A stretch of 5,964 bases of DNA from Legionellaceae bacterium (GCA_947504795.1 CANNJG010000114.1:1-5964), one strand, 5' to 3'. Counted from the first letter of the stretch, positions 1 to 5,650 are shown. Program-made: numbers and translations. The notes: generated by a model not told the origin, from the letters alone.

Positions 1-34
1 AAAAAATAGATATGAATCCAATGATTGTTAACAT
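1..34 (-). CDS. Possible start of a downstream gene (partial, weak)
   Basis: An ATG at 34-32 on the minus strand opens a frame with no stop up to the window edge. It reads MLTIIGFISIF, a strongly hydrophobic start that would suit a signal peptide or a first membrane segment. It is preceded by a G-rich stretch on the minus strand (five Gs, 45-41) ending 6 nt before the ATG, which could act as a ribosome binding site. No intrinsic terminator lies between uup and this point, so the leftward transcript could continue into it. Only 11 codons are visible, so the product cannot be named, and chance is a real alternative. Confidence 0.3.
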   Translation of the reverse strand, partial: MLTIIGFISIF

Positions 35-79
35 AAATCACCCCCTACCTGTCTTTCTACCCCCCGAGAAGATCGATCC
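35..79 (-). other. Short intergenic after uup, no terminator seen
   Basis: On the minus strand these 45 nt downstream of the uup stop carry two G-runs, six Gs at 65-60 and five Gs at 45-41, with a GG between them. I see no GC-rich hairpin followed by a T-run, so transcription from uup probably does not end here by intrinsic termination. The G-runs could form a weak two-layer G-quadruplex in RNA, or the second one may simply serve as the Shine-Dalgarno of the next gene. Confidence 0.4.
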
Positions 80-1954
80 TTAATGCTCTTTACTCTCTAG
101 GACTTCCCAGCGTGCGTATAATTCTGCTAGCACGGCCTCTTGATCAGTGAGTTTCTGTTTAAAGCCGTTCATTTCTTCTAGAGGCTGTTGATAAAAGTGT
201 GTTGATAACATTGTTTGTTGTAAAGCACTGATGTGGTGTTCTACGTCGGCAATTTTCTGCGGTAACGTTTTCAATTCTCGCTGTTCATTATAGCTCAATT
301 TCGCGCTGGGCGTCGTCGAACGTTGAGTGGTTTCAACCGCTTTCGTTGTTGAAGGCGTCACGCGTTGCGTGGCCTTATGCCGGAGATAATCCTCATATCC
401 GCCGACATAATCATGAAAACATTTATCTTCTTCATACACCCATACACTACTCACGACCTGATTAATAAAAGACCGATCATGGCTAATGAGCAGTAACGTG
501 CCTGGAAAATCTATTAAGAGTGTTTCGAGGAGTTCTAACGTTTCAATATCCAAATCATTGGTGGGTTCGTCTAACACTAATACATTAGCCGGTTTTGCAA
601 ACAATTTTGCCAACAACAACCGATTGCACTCACCGCCCGATAATGACGATACCGGCTGATTCAATTGTTCAGGCTTAAACAAAAAATCTTGCAGATACGC
701 AGAAACATGTTTCGATTTGCCTTGAATGGTGACATGGTCTGCGCCTTCTGCAACATTAGACATAACCGTCTTTTGCGGATCCAATTGCCTTCGAAGTTGA
801 TCAAAATATGCTACCACCAATCCCGTTCCTAAACGCAGTCGTCCCGAATCAGGGGTTAAGTCACCCAACAGCAACCGAATTAACGTGGTTTTTCCGCATC
901 CATTAGGACCAATAATGCCGACTTTATCTCCGCGCATTAAAACGATAGAAAAGTCTTGAGTGATCCGGTTTTCACCCAGATGATACTCAAGATGCTGGGC
1001 TTCCAAAACCACTGTGCCGGAACGAGCCACATCCCATTGCCAAGCGGCAACCTGTGCTTGCTGGACGCGTCTTTGACTATATGTGTCACGCATCGCTTTT
1101 AAAGCACGCACGCGACCCTCATTGCGCGTCCGGCGAGCCTTGACGCCTGTACGAATCCAAACTTCTTCGTCAGCCAAACGTTTATCAAAAATCGCTTCCT
1201 GCTTTTGCGCGGCGAATCGTAATGCTTCACGTCTATCGAGAAACGTTTCATAATCGCATTCATACATTTGTAAGTGTCCGCGATCTAACTCGACAATCGT
1301 GGTCGCTACTTTCGATAAAAAGGTACGATCGTGCGTCACTAAAATCAGCGTGCCGGGATAGGTGAGTAAATAAGATTCTAGCCATTCAATCGCAGGAAGA
1401 TCTAAATGATTAGTCGGTTCGTCTAGCAATAATACATCGGGTTGTTCCAAAATTGCGGCACCCAATAATACGCGACGTTTCATCCCACCAGACAGACCAC
1501 TCATCACCGCATCTAGAGGCAATCCTAACTGCGATGCAATCATGTCTACCCGCGGTAACGCATCCCAAGCTTGAAGGTCGTCTAAAGCCTGGTGGCTTTC
1601 AGCCATCTCTTCAAAAGCCCCTGACTCTTGCTGTTGGCGCAAAGTGGCCAATACCTTGCCTACTTTGTCTAATCCAGACACCAAAACGTTAAATACCGTC
1701 GCGTGCTCGTCAAGGGGAACATCCTGCGCCAAACCCACGACTCGCAATCCTTGTTGCTTCTGAAGCTGGCCGCCATCTGCCACCATCATACCTTGTAGCA
1801 ATCGTAATACAGTCGATTTTCCAGCACCATTTCGCCCGACTAACGCAATGCGTTTTTTGGGATGAATCTGCCAGTTTTCGGCTTGCAAAATCACTTGATT
1901 AGCCAGCACTAAATGAACCGAATTTAAAGAAATAAGTGCCTGTTGACTCGTCAC
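80..1954 (-). CDS. uup: Uup, ABC-F family ATPase
   Basis: This is a cytoplasmic ABC-F protein of 624 aa (E. coli Uup is about 635) with two ABC cassettes and no membrane segments. Cassette 1 has Walker A GRNGAGKST (40-48), signature LSGGM (154-158), Walker B with catalytic E179 and switch H208. The linker at about 240-300 holds the typical Uup stretch WIRTGVKARRTRNEGR. Cassette 2 has GPNGCGKTT (349-357), LSGGE (438-442), E463 and H492. A Thr/Ser-rich linker (about 530-552) leads to the C-terminal coiled coil (LSYNEQRELKTLP onwards), which separates Uup from EttA and other ABC-F paralogues. The family is tied to ribosome function and, in E. coli, to precise transposon excision and nucleic-acid binding by the C-terminal domain. 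The start is GTG at 1954: an in-frame stop lies two codons upstream and no in-frame ATG is near. It lies 16 nt after ridA, with only a weak AGGG (1966-1963) as ribosome binding site, so translation may depend on coupling to upstream genes. Confidence 0.95.
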   Translation of the reverse strand: MTSQQALISLNSVHLVLANQVILQAENWQIHPKKRIALVGRNGAGKSTVLRLLQGMMVADGGQLQKQQGLRVVGLAQDVPLDEHATVFNVLVSGLDKVGKVLATLRQQQESGAFEEMAESHQALDDLQAWDALPRVDMIASQLGLPLDAVMSGLSGGMKRRVLLGAAILEQPDVLLLDEPTNHLDLPAIEWLESYLLTYPGTLILVTHDRTFLSKVATTIVELDRGHLQMYECDYETFLDRREALRFAAQKQEAIFDKRLADEEVWIRTGVKARRTRNEGRVRALKAMRDTYSQRRVQQAQVAAWQWDVARSGTVVLEAQHLEYHLGENRITQDFSIVLMRGDKVGIIGPNGCGKTTLIRLLLGDLTPDSGRLRLGTGLVVAYFDQLRRQLDPQKTVMSNVAEGADHVTIQGKSKHVSAYLQDFLFKPEQLNQPVSSLSGGECNRLLLAKLFAKPANVLVLDEPTNDLDIETLELLETLLIDFPGTLLLISHDRSFINQVVSSVWVYEEDKCFHDYVGGYEDYLRHKATQRVTPSTTKAVETTQRSTTPSAKLSYNEQRELKTLPQKIADVEHHISALQQTMLSTHFYQQPLEEMNGFKQKLTDQEAVLAELYARWEVLESKEH

Positions 1955-1970
1955 AGATTAAACCCTATTT

Positions 1971-2348
1971 TTAACGTAACACCATAATAGCATCCATCTC
2001 AATTTTTGCTCCGCGTGGCAACCCAACGACTTGGACCACTGCCCGGGCTGGGTACGGTTCGAGAAAGTGCGCAGCTATACTATCATTAATCAATGAATAA
2101 TCACTCAAGTCAATCACATAAACTGTTATTTTGACAATGTCTGCTAACGATCCGCCGGCAGCAACACATAGCGCGTCTATGTTTTTAATGACTTGCTTAA
2201 TTTGCAACGCGATATCTTCACTACACAACACTTGCGTGGCCGGATCCAACGGGATCTGTCCCGACAGATACACTGTATCTCCCACGCGCATCGCTTGACT
2301 ATAAGCGCCTATTACGGCAGGTGCTGCTGAACTTGAAATAGTACGCAT
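1971..2348 (-). CDS. ridA: RidA, 2-iminobutanoate/2-iminopropanoate deaminase
   Basis: This 125-aa protein is a full-length member of the RidA/YjgF/UK114 family, small trimeric cytosolic proteins. They hydrolyse reactive enamine/imine intermediates released by PLP enzymes such as threonine dehydratase, protecting other PLP enzymes from damage. Visible family features are GAYSQA (14-19, with Y16), LSGQIPLDP (28-36, with S29), the substrate-binding arginine in PARAVVQV (R102) and E117 near the C-terminus. These match the E. coli active-site set Tyr17, Ser30, Arg105 and Glu120. The E. coli cysteine at 107 is not present; the equivalent here is Val, which is common in the family. Its ATG overlaps the spoT stop by one base (TAATG), and its Shine-Dalgarno lies in the last spoT codons, so translation is probably coupled. 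Its position after spoT is a chromosomal association seen in some gammaproteobacteria (from memory). The exact imine substrate cannot be told from sequence. Confidence 0.95.
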   Translation of the reverse strand: MRTISSSAAPAVIGAYSQAMRVGDTVYLSGQIPLDPATQVLCSEDIALQIKQVIKNIDALCVAAGGSLADIVKITVYVIDLSDYSLINDSIAAHFLEPYPARAVVQVVGLPRGAKIEMDAIMVLR

Positions 2349-4471
2349 TACTCCTCCTGTTTTTTGCGATCCAATCTTAACACTAATTTATGAGCACGCA
2401 AGCGTCGCATTATTTTTGCCAAATGACGTCGACTCATGACAGAAATAACAAAGGTTACCGTCTTATGACGAGCATCACCCGGCTCAACGGTAATGTTACC
2501 GATGTTAGAATCATTTTCCGAAATAATCGTGGTCAGTTGCGCTAACACCCCACGTTGATTGGCCACATCCAAAGTGATATCAACCCAAAACTCTCCTTTG
2601 ATTTCGTCATCCCAACGCATTGAGACAAAATTATCTGGATTCACACGTGATTGTTTAATTATTCCACAATCGCTGGCATGCACTAAAATACCGCGACCGC
2701 GTTGAAAACGCCCAACAATATTATCACCTGGGATAGGTTGGCAGCATTTAGCAAATTCAACAACCATCCCCTCAGTGCCTTTAATGACCAAGGGCTTTAG
2801 ATGCGTGTTCGGCTCGGTATAATCTCCGTCTTGACTCACCACTAAGCGTTTTGCAATCACCATCGGCATTTGATTGCCGATTCCCAATTCATAAAGCAGT
2901 TCATCGACCACTTTATAATCTAAATCTTGCAGTAACATTGCCATGGTTTCAGGCGGCACATCATCCAAACGACTTGAGAGCTCTTTCAACGCCTGGTCCA
3001 ATAAGCGACGGCCCAAAGTAGTGGATTCCGCGTGATGTTGATTTTTTAAAAAGTTACGAATACTGGAGCGTGCTTTGCCCGTCACCACAAAATTCAGCCA
3101 CGTTGGATTAGGCGTCGCATTTGTGGACGTCATAATTTCTATGGTTTGGCCATTCGTTAATGGCATACTCAGCGGGACTAAACGCCGATTAACTTTAGCG
3201 GCCACACAATGATTACCTACGTCTGAATGCACCGTATACGCAAAATCGACAGAGGTTGCGCCTTTAGGTAGCTCCATGATGTGTCCTTTTGGGGTGAAAA
3301 CATAGACATCGTCAGGGAACAAATCAATTTTTACGTTTTCAATAAATTCAATAGAGTTACGGGTAGAGTGTTGCATGTCGAGCAAGCGTTGCACCCATTC
3401 ACGCGCCCGCAATTGTGCCTCGTTCACTTCTAATCCCGCGGATTTATAGATCCAATGCGCCGCAACACCATTCTGCGCGACTCTATCCATATCTCGCGTA
3501 CGAATTTGCACTTCCAAAGGCACCCCAAAAGGACCAAATAAAGTGGTATGTAACGATTGATATCCATTGACCTTTGGAATGCCTATATAATCTTTAAAAC
3601 GTTGCGGAACAGGTTTGTAAGTTTGATGCAGCGCGCCTAAAACCCGATAACAGGAATCGATATCTTCGGTGACCACGCGAAACGCAAATACATCCGTTAT
3701 TTCTGCAAAAGACGCTTTTTTGAGGCGCATTTTACGGTAAATACTGTACAAGTGCTTTTGACGACCAAACACATGTTCGTAGGGAATATTCAAATCTTCT
3801 AATGCTTCTTCTAAGTCATCTTCAATTTGTTGCGTTAATTCACGGCGATTACCGCGCGATTTATCAATGGCAGACTTAATCGCTTGATAACGCATGGGAT
3901 AGAGGGCTTTAAATCCCAAATCCTCTAGACCGATGTAAACAGCATGCATCCCCAAACGATTGGCGATAGGCGCATAAATCTCTAAGGTTTCAATCGCGAT
4001 CCGCCGTCTTTTAGCAGAAGGCATGGCGCCTAACGTAGCCATATTGTGCAGACGGTCGGCCAATTTCACGATGATAACGCGAATATCCTTCACCATCGCT
4101 AGCATCATTTTACGGAAATTTTCTGCTTGCGCTTCTTCACGCGATTCAAATTTTATTTTAGTCAACTTGGTGACACCGCCAACTAACGCGGCAACTTCTT
4201 CACCAAACTGCACGACTAACTCTTCTTGACTGATGAGGGTATCTTCCACCACATCATGTAACAACGTCGCCATGATGGTTTGATGGTCCAAGCGCATTGC
4301 CGCCAATATCAACGCAGCCGCTACGGGATGAGAAATATAAGGCTCACCAGAGCGTCGTATTTGCCCATCATGGGCTTTGTCAGCAACCAAATACGCCTGA
4401 TAACAGATAGCCACTTGATATGGTTCGAGATAGGTTTCTAGAACTTCCTTGAGCTCAGCGAAGTAGTCCAC
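2348..4471 (-). CDS. spoT: SpoT, bifunctional (p)ppGpp hydrolase/synthetase
   Basis: This 707-aa long RelA/SpoT homologue (E. coli SpoT is about 702) sets the cytosolic level of the alarmone (p)ppGpp. The N-terminal HD hydrolase domain is intact: H48 in YISHP, H72-D73 in LLHDVVEDT and D139 in KLADRLHNM. The synthetase domain (about 200-340) keeps the basic stretch GRQKHLYSIY (236-245), D260, the RFKD motif (291-294) and E320 in EVQIRT. RFKD is the basic motif of Rel/SpoT proteins rather than the acidic one of RelA, so this is SpoT-like with possible weak synthetase activity. A TGS domain follows (about 385-448, VFTPKGHIMELP), then a helical region, a conserved Cys region (FAKCCQPIPGD at 573-583, with H598 and C602) and an ACT/RRM domain (about 627-700). 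The start is GTG at 4471, chosen because the protein aligns from its first residue with E. coli SpoT; an ATG 4 nt upstream is out of frame. It starts 4 nt after rpoZ and overlaps ridA by 1 nt. Confidence 0.96.
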   Translation of the reverse strand: MDYFAELKEVLETYLEPYQVAICYQAYLVADKAHDGQIRRSGEPYISHPVAAALILAAMRLDHQTIMATLLHDVVEDTLISQEELVVQFGEEVAALVGGVTKLTKIKFESREEAQAENFRKMMLAMVKDIRVIIVKLADRLHNMATLGAMPSAKRRRIAIETLEIYAPIANRLGMHAVYIGLEDLGFKALYPMRYQAIKSAIDKSRGNRRELTQQIEDDLEEALEDLNIPYEHVFGRQKHLYSIYRKMRLKKASFAEITDVFAFRVVTEDIDSCYRVLGALHQTYKPVPQRFKDYIGIPKVNGYQSLHTTLFGPFGVPLEVQIRTRDMDRVAQNGVAAHWIYKSAGLEVNEAQLRAREWVQRLLDMQHSTRNSIEFIENVKIDLFPDDVYVFTPKGHIMELPKGATSVDFAYTVHSDVGNHCVAAKVNRRLVPLSMPLTNGQTIEIMTSTNATPNPTWLNFVVTGKARSSIRNFLKNQHHAESTTLGRRLLDQALKELSSRLDDVPPETMAMLLQDLDYKVVDELLYELGIGNQMPMVIAKRLVVSQDGDYTEPNTHLKPLVIKGTEGMVVEFAKCCQPIPGDNIVGRFQRGRGILVHASDCGIIKQSRVNPDNFVSMRWDDEIKGEFWVDITLDVANQRGVLAQLTTIISENDSNIGNITVEPGDARHKTVTFVISVMSRRHLAKIMRRLRAHKLVLRLDRKKQEE
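2351..2358 (-). promoter_or_regulatory. ridA Shine-Dalgarno inside the spoT 3' end
   Basis: The minus strand reads AGGAGGAG immediately before TAATG. A consensus AGGAGG (2358-2353) stands 4 nt ahead of the ridA ATG. The same bases encode the last residues of SpoT (Gln-Glu-Glu) before its TAA, so the SpoT C-terminus and the ridA ribosome binding site are the same DNA. This is a typical termination-reinitiation layout. Confidence 0.85.
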
Positions 4472-4475
4472 TCAT
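4455..4475 (-). other. Six-codon out-of-frame ATG mini-ORF over the spoT start
   Basis: An ATG directly abuts the rpoZ stop (TAAATG). It opens a frame reading M-S-G-L-L-R and then TGA, ending inside codon 6 of spoT. It lies 4 nt upstream of the spoT GTG and in a different frame. Ribosomes finishing rpoZ might reinitiate at this ATG rather than at the GTG, which would lower or regulate SpoT output. It is visible in the sequence, but nothing here shows that it is translated. Confidence 0.3.
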
Positions 4476-4679
4476 TTAATCTTCAGTCAGAATTTTTGCC
4501 GTTACTAACCCTTCTGCGATCTCACGTAACGCAACCACTGTTGGTTTGTCATTTTCCCATTCAACCAAAGGCTGTGCTCCACGCACAGCAATTTGTCGCG
4601 CACGCTTCGAAGCAACCATTACTAATTCGAATCGATTTGCGACATGTTCTAAACAATCTTCTACTGTTACACGTGCCAT
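4476..4679 (-). CDS. rpoZ: RpoZ, RNA polymerase omega subunit
   Basis: This 67-aa protein is the omega subunit, which wraps the beta-prime C-terminus, helps core enzyme assembly and forms part of (p)ppGpp site 1 in E. coli. The conserved core is clear: MARVTVEDCLEHVANRFELV at the N-terminus, then SKRARQ, ENDKPTVVALREIAEGL, and a stop soon after. The N-terminal MARV residues, which in E. coli are near the ppGpp site, are kept, so ppGpp sensing through omega is plausible. It is shorter than E. coli omega (91 aa): the acidic/Gln-rich C-terminal tail is absent. Short forms are known in Legionella-like bacteria, so this is not a truncation by mutation. The ATG at 4679 has a good Shine-Dalgarno 8 nt upstream. 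The gene ends in TAA, 4 nt before the spoT start, so the two are probably cotranscribed and coupled. Confidence 0.95.
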   Translation of the reverse strand: MARVTVEDCLEHVANRFELVMVASKRARQIAVRGAQPLVEWENDKPTVVALREIAEGLVTAKILTED

Positions 4680-4687
4680 AATTCACT

Positions 4688-4692
4688 CTCCT
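4688..4692 (-). promoter_or_regulatory. rpoZ Shine-Dalgarno
   Basis: The minus strand reads AGGAG 8 nt before the rpoZ ATG, a strong match at a normal distance. It fixes the start at 4679 and shows that rpoZ has its own strong initiation site after the long gap behind gmk. Confidence 0.85.
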
Positions 4693-4703
4693 AAAAATCC
4701 ACA

Positions 4704-4746
4704 TTAACGAGTTGGCTGTATGGGGTTACTCTGGCCAACTATTTAA
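4704..4746 (-). other. Second RNA hairpin upstream of rpoZ
   Basis: The arms AGTTGGC (4740-4734) and GCCAACT (4716-4710) on the minus strand pair perfectly over 7 bp around a 17-nt loop. An outer TTAA/TTAA pair (4746-4743 with 4707-4704) extends the stem after a 2x2 mismatch. The loop contains CCCCATA (4725-4719), which could pair with the GGGG at 4774-4771 and flanking bases just after the first hairpin, giving a pseudoknot. No T-run follows, so it is not an intrinsic terminator. The hairpin ends about 11 nt before the rpoZ Shine-Dalgarno, so it could affect translation or mRNA stability. Confidence 0.5.
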
Positions 4747-4779
4747 ATTAGTCCCGAGCATGTACACCGGCCCCTATAT

Positions 4780-4820
4780 GCTGCCTAGATTCCGCGAACC
4801 TGCCGCAAAACGTAGGCAAC
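4780..4820 (-). other. Long wobble-rich RNA hairpin between gmk and rpoZ
   Basis: Read on the minus strand, an 8-bp outer stem (GTTGCCTA with TAGGCAGC), a single C-C mismatch, an 8-bp inner stem (GTTTTGCG with CGCGGAAT) and a 7-nt loop GCAGGTT form an almost unbroken hairpin. Four of the 16 pairs are G-U wobbles in minus-strand RNA. On the plus strand the same positions become A-C mismatches, so the structure makes sense only for the transcript that runs gmk to rpoZ. It starts 30 nt after the gmk stop. There is no U-tract after it, which argues against an intrinsic terminator. An RNase processing or stability site, or part of a cis-regulatory leader for rpoZ-spoT, would fit. The family is unknown to me. 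Confidence 0.6.
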
Positions 4821-4850
4821 CTTATCCTATTTGATTTATTTTTTGCCATT

Positions 4851-5501
4851 TTACTGCGACCCAAGCAGGAATGATAGTAATTTCCGCTGTTTGATCAACT
4901 GCCGCATCAATCGCAAGCGTTCCGCTAACACGACAGTCGCCAGTTCTAGAGCGGCTTTATCAAACCTATCGTTTACGATCACATAATCAAATTCAGTGAC
5001 ATGCTGCATTTCATCTTGCGCGCATTGCATACGACGCGCGATGACATGCTCGTTATCTTGTTGTCGCTTCTCTAGTCTCTCCCTTAGGGCGCTTAGAGAA
5101 GGCGGCAAAATAAACACTTTAACCGCTTCTGGAAACACTCGCTTGATTTGCTGCGCACCCTGCCAATCAATGTCTAATATCAAATCAATGCCTTGTTGCA
5201 AACGACCACTGATTTGCTCAGTGGACGTGCCGTATTGATGGTCAAACACTTGCGCATGTTCAACAAAGGCATTGGCCTCAATCATGCGCTGAAATTCCTG
5301 AGGGCTGACAAAAAAATAATCCTCAGCCTCCACCTCGCCTGGACGTTTGGGTCGCGTGGTATGCGAAACCGAAATTTCAATCTGATCAAGGTTGACGATT
5401 AACTGTTGCACCAAACTGGTTTTTCCGCCCCCAGAGGGTGCGGCCACAATAAACAAACATCCAACAGGATTCTCAACCGTAACCGCGGCTTGTCCCGTCA
5501 T
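4851..5501 (-). CDS. gmk: Gmk, guanylate kinase
   Basis: Guanylate kinase (216 aa; E. coli 207) phosphorylates GMP or dGMP with ATP to give GDP or dGDP, an essential cytosolic step in GTP and (p)ppGpp supply. The P-loop is APSGGGKTS (21-29). The GMP-binding segment is SVSHTTRPKRPGE (44-56, with R50 and R53) followed by DYFFV, then FVEHAQVF (E81), YGTS (90-93) and the conserved ILDIDWQGAQQI (108-119, with D112). The lid region has LRERLEKRQQDNEHVIARRM (139-158) with its conserved arginines, and IVNDRFD lies near the end. The N-terminus carries about ten extra residues compared with E. coli. The ATG at 5501 is supported by a GGAG ribosome binding site 5 nt upstream. It is the first gene of the leftward row and is divergent from rph. 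Gmk is inhibited by ppGpp in some bacteria (mainly Firmicutes), which cannot be judged here. Confidence 0.97.
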   Translation of the reverse strand: MTGQAAVTVENPVGCLFIVAAPSGGGKTSLVQQLIVNLDQIEISVSHTTRPKRPGEVEAEDYFFVSPQEFQRMIEANAFVEHAQVFDHQYGTSTEQISGRLQQGIDLILDIDWQGAQQIKRVFPEAVKVFILPPSLSALRERLEKRQQDNEHVIARRMQCAQDEMQHVTEFDYVIVNDRFDKAALELATVVLAERLRLMRQLIKQRKLLSFLLGSQ

Positions 5502-5506
5502 GCTTA

Positions 5507-5510
5507 CTCC
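5507..5510 (-). promoter_or_regulatory. gmk Shine-Dalgarno
   Basis: The minus strand reads GGAG with a 5-nt spacer (TAAGC) before the gmk ATG at 5501. This supports the longer N-terminus over any internal start. Confidence 0.75.
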
Positions 5511-5539
5511 AACAAAAATACATGAAAATATAACCTGAC

Positions 5540-5545
5540 ATTATA
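5540..5545 (-). promoter_or_regulatory. Candidate gmk promoter -10 box
   Basis: The minus strand reads a perfect TATAAT, placing a likely transcript start around 5533 and a leader of roughly 30 nt before gmk. The -35 region at 17-nt spacing (ATATCA, 5568-5563) matches the consensus only in part, so an activator or a weak basal promoter is possible. The region is AT-rich, so chance -10 words are not excluded. Confidence 0.5.
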
Positions 5546-5558
5546 CTATAAAATTGCG

Positions 5559-5566
5559 ATCATGAT
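5559..5566. promoter_or_regulatory. 8-bp palindrome in the divergent promoter region
   Basis: ATCATGAT is a perfect 8-bp palindrome. It overlaps the first base of the candidate rph -10 and lies in the -35 region of the candidate gmk promoter, so a dimeric regulator bound here would touch both. An 8-bp palindrome in AT-rich DNA can occur by chance, and I do not recognise a specific regulator. Confidence 0.25.
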
Positions 5567-5571
5567 ATACT
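5563..5571 (+). promoter_or_regulatory. Candidate rph promoter, extended -10
   Basis: TGATATACT fits an extended -10 (TGn followed by TATACT, 5 of 6 consensus bases). The -35 region is poor (TATACT at 5542-5547 with 18-nt spacing), which the extended -10 can compensate for. Transcription would begin near 5578, giving an rph leader of about 85 nt. Confidence 0.55.
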
Positions 5572-5581
5572 CTGTTTCTTT

Positions 5582-5631
5582 AAACACAGCAAACGAACCT
5601 AAATCCGCGTTTAAATGCGTTTGCCCTGTTT
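5582..5631 (+). repeat. Imperfect inverted repeat (hairpin) in the rph leader
   Basis: The left arm (5582-5595, AAACACAGCAAACG) pairs with the right arm (5618-5631, CGTTTGCCCTGTTT) over 12 of 14 positions. This gives a 7-bp inner stem, a 2x2 mismatch and a 5-bp outer stem around a 22-nt loop. The loop has a further small TAAA/TTTA pairing (5600-5603 with 5610-5613). It lies just after the predicted rph transcript start and ends 19 nt before the ribosome binding site. It has no T-run after it, so it is not an intrinsic terminator. A leader hairpin or a protein-binding site are both open. Confidence 0.5.
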
Positions 5632-5650
5632 CTCAAACACCCGTTCTCTT

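Larger units (their letters stand above)
4680..4850 (-). other. 171-nt gmk-rpoZ gap, structured, no gene
   Basis: This is the only sizeable gap inside the leftward gene row. It has no plausible coding frame and no tRNA. Besides the two hairpins described separately it contains the palindrome ATTTAAAT (4741-4748). I looked for a sigma-70 promoter for rpoZ on the minus strand and found only weak -10-like words (such as TATAGG at 4777-4772) without a matching -35. I cannot say whether rpoZ has its own promoter or depends on gmk read-through. Confidence 0.5.

Noticed and set aside
1453..1692. Plus-strand open frame inside uup.
   Set aside because: It lies opposite well-conserved Uup coding sequence and has a low-complexity, unrecognisable product and no ribosome binding site of note. 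It is a shadow frame.
1955..1970. A terminator or promoter between ridA and uup.
   Set aside because: Only 16 nt are available, with no hairpin and no promoter-like pair of boxes.
4023..4229. Plus-strand open frame opposite the SpoT hydrolase domain.
   Set aside because: It is antisense to strongly conserved spoT codons, with no family resemblance.
4496..4681. Plus-strand open frame covering almost all of rpoZ.
   Set aside because: It mirrors the conserved omega subunit on the other strand and its product resembles nothing known to me.
4758..4781. GCATGTA/TATATGC inverted repeat as a third hairpin in the gmk-rpoZ gap.
   Set aside because: It is interrupted by an A-C mismatch in minus-strand RNA, overlaps the base of the stronger first hairpin and competes with it.
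4784..4808. A tRNA-like T-arm, from GGTTCG followed by GAATC on the minus strand.
   Set aside because: The bases on either side do not form a 5-bp T-stem with a 7-nt loop, and no acceptor or anticodon arm can be found.
4680..4850. 6S RNA (ssrS) in the gmk-rpoZ gap, suggested by the minus-strand word ACATGCTCGG, which resembles part of the 6S sequence.
   Set aside because: The two ends of the gap do not pair as 6S ends must, there is no single long irregular hairpin with a central bubble, and the context is wrong. The likeness is limited to about ten bases.
4996..5402. Two overlapping plus-strand open frames opposite gmk.
   Set aside because: The minus frame is an unambiguous guanylate kinase; these are shadows.
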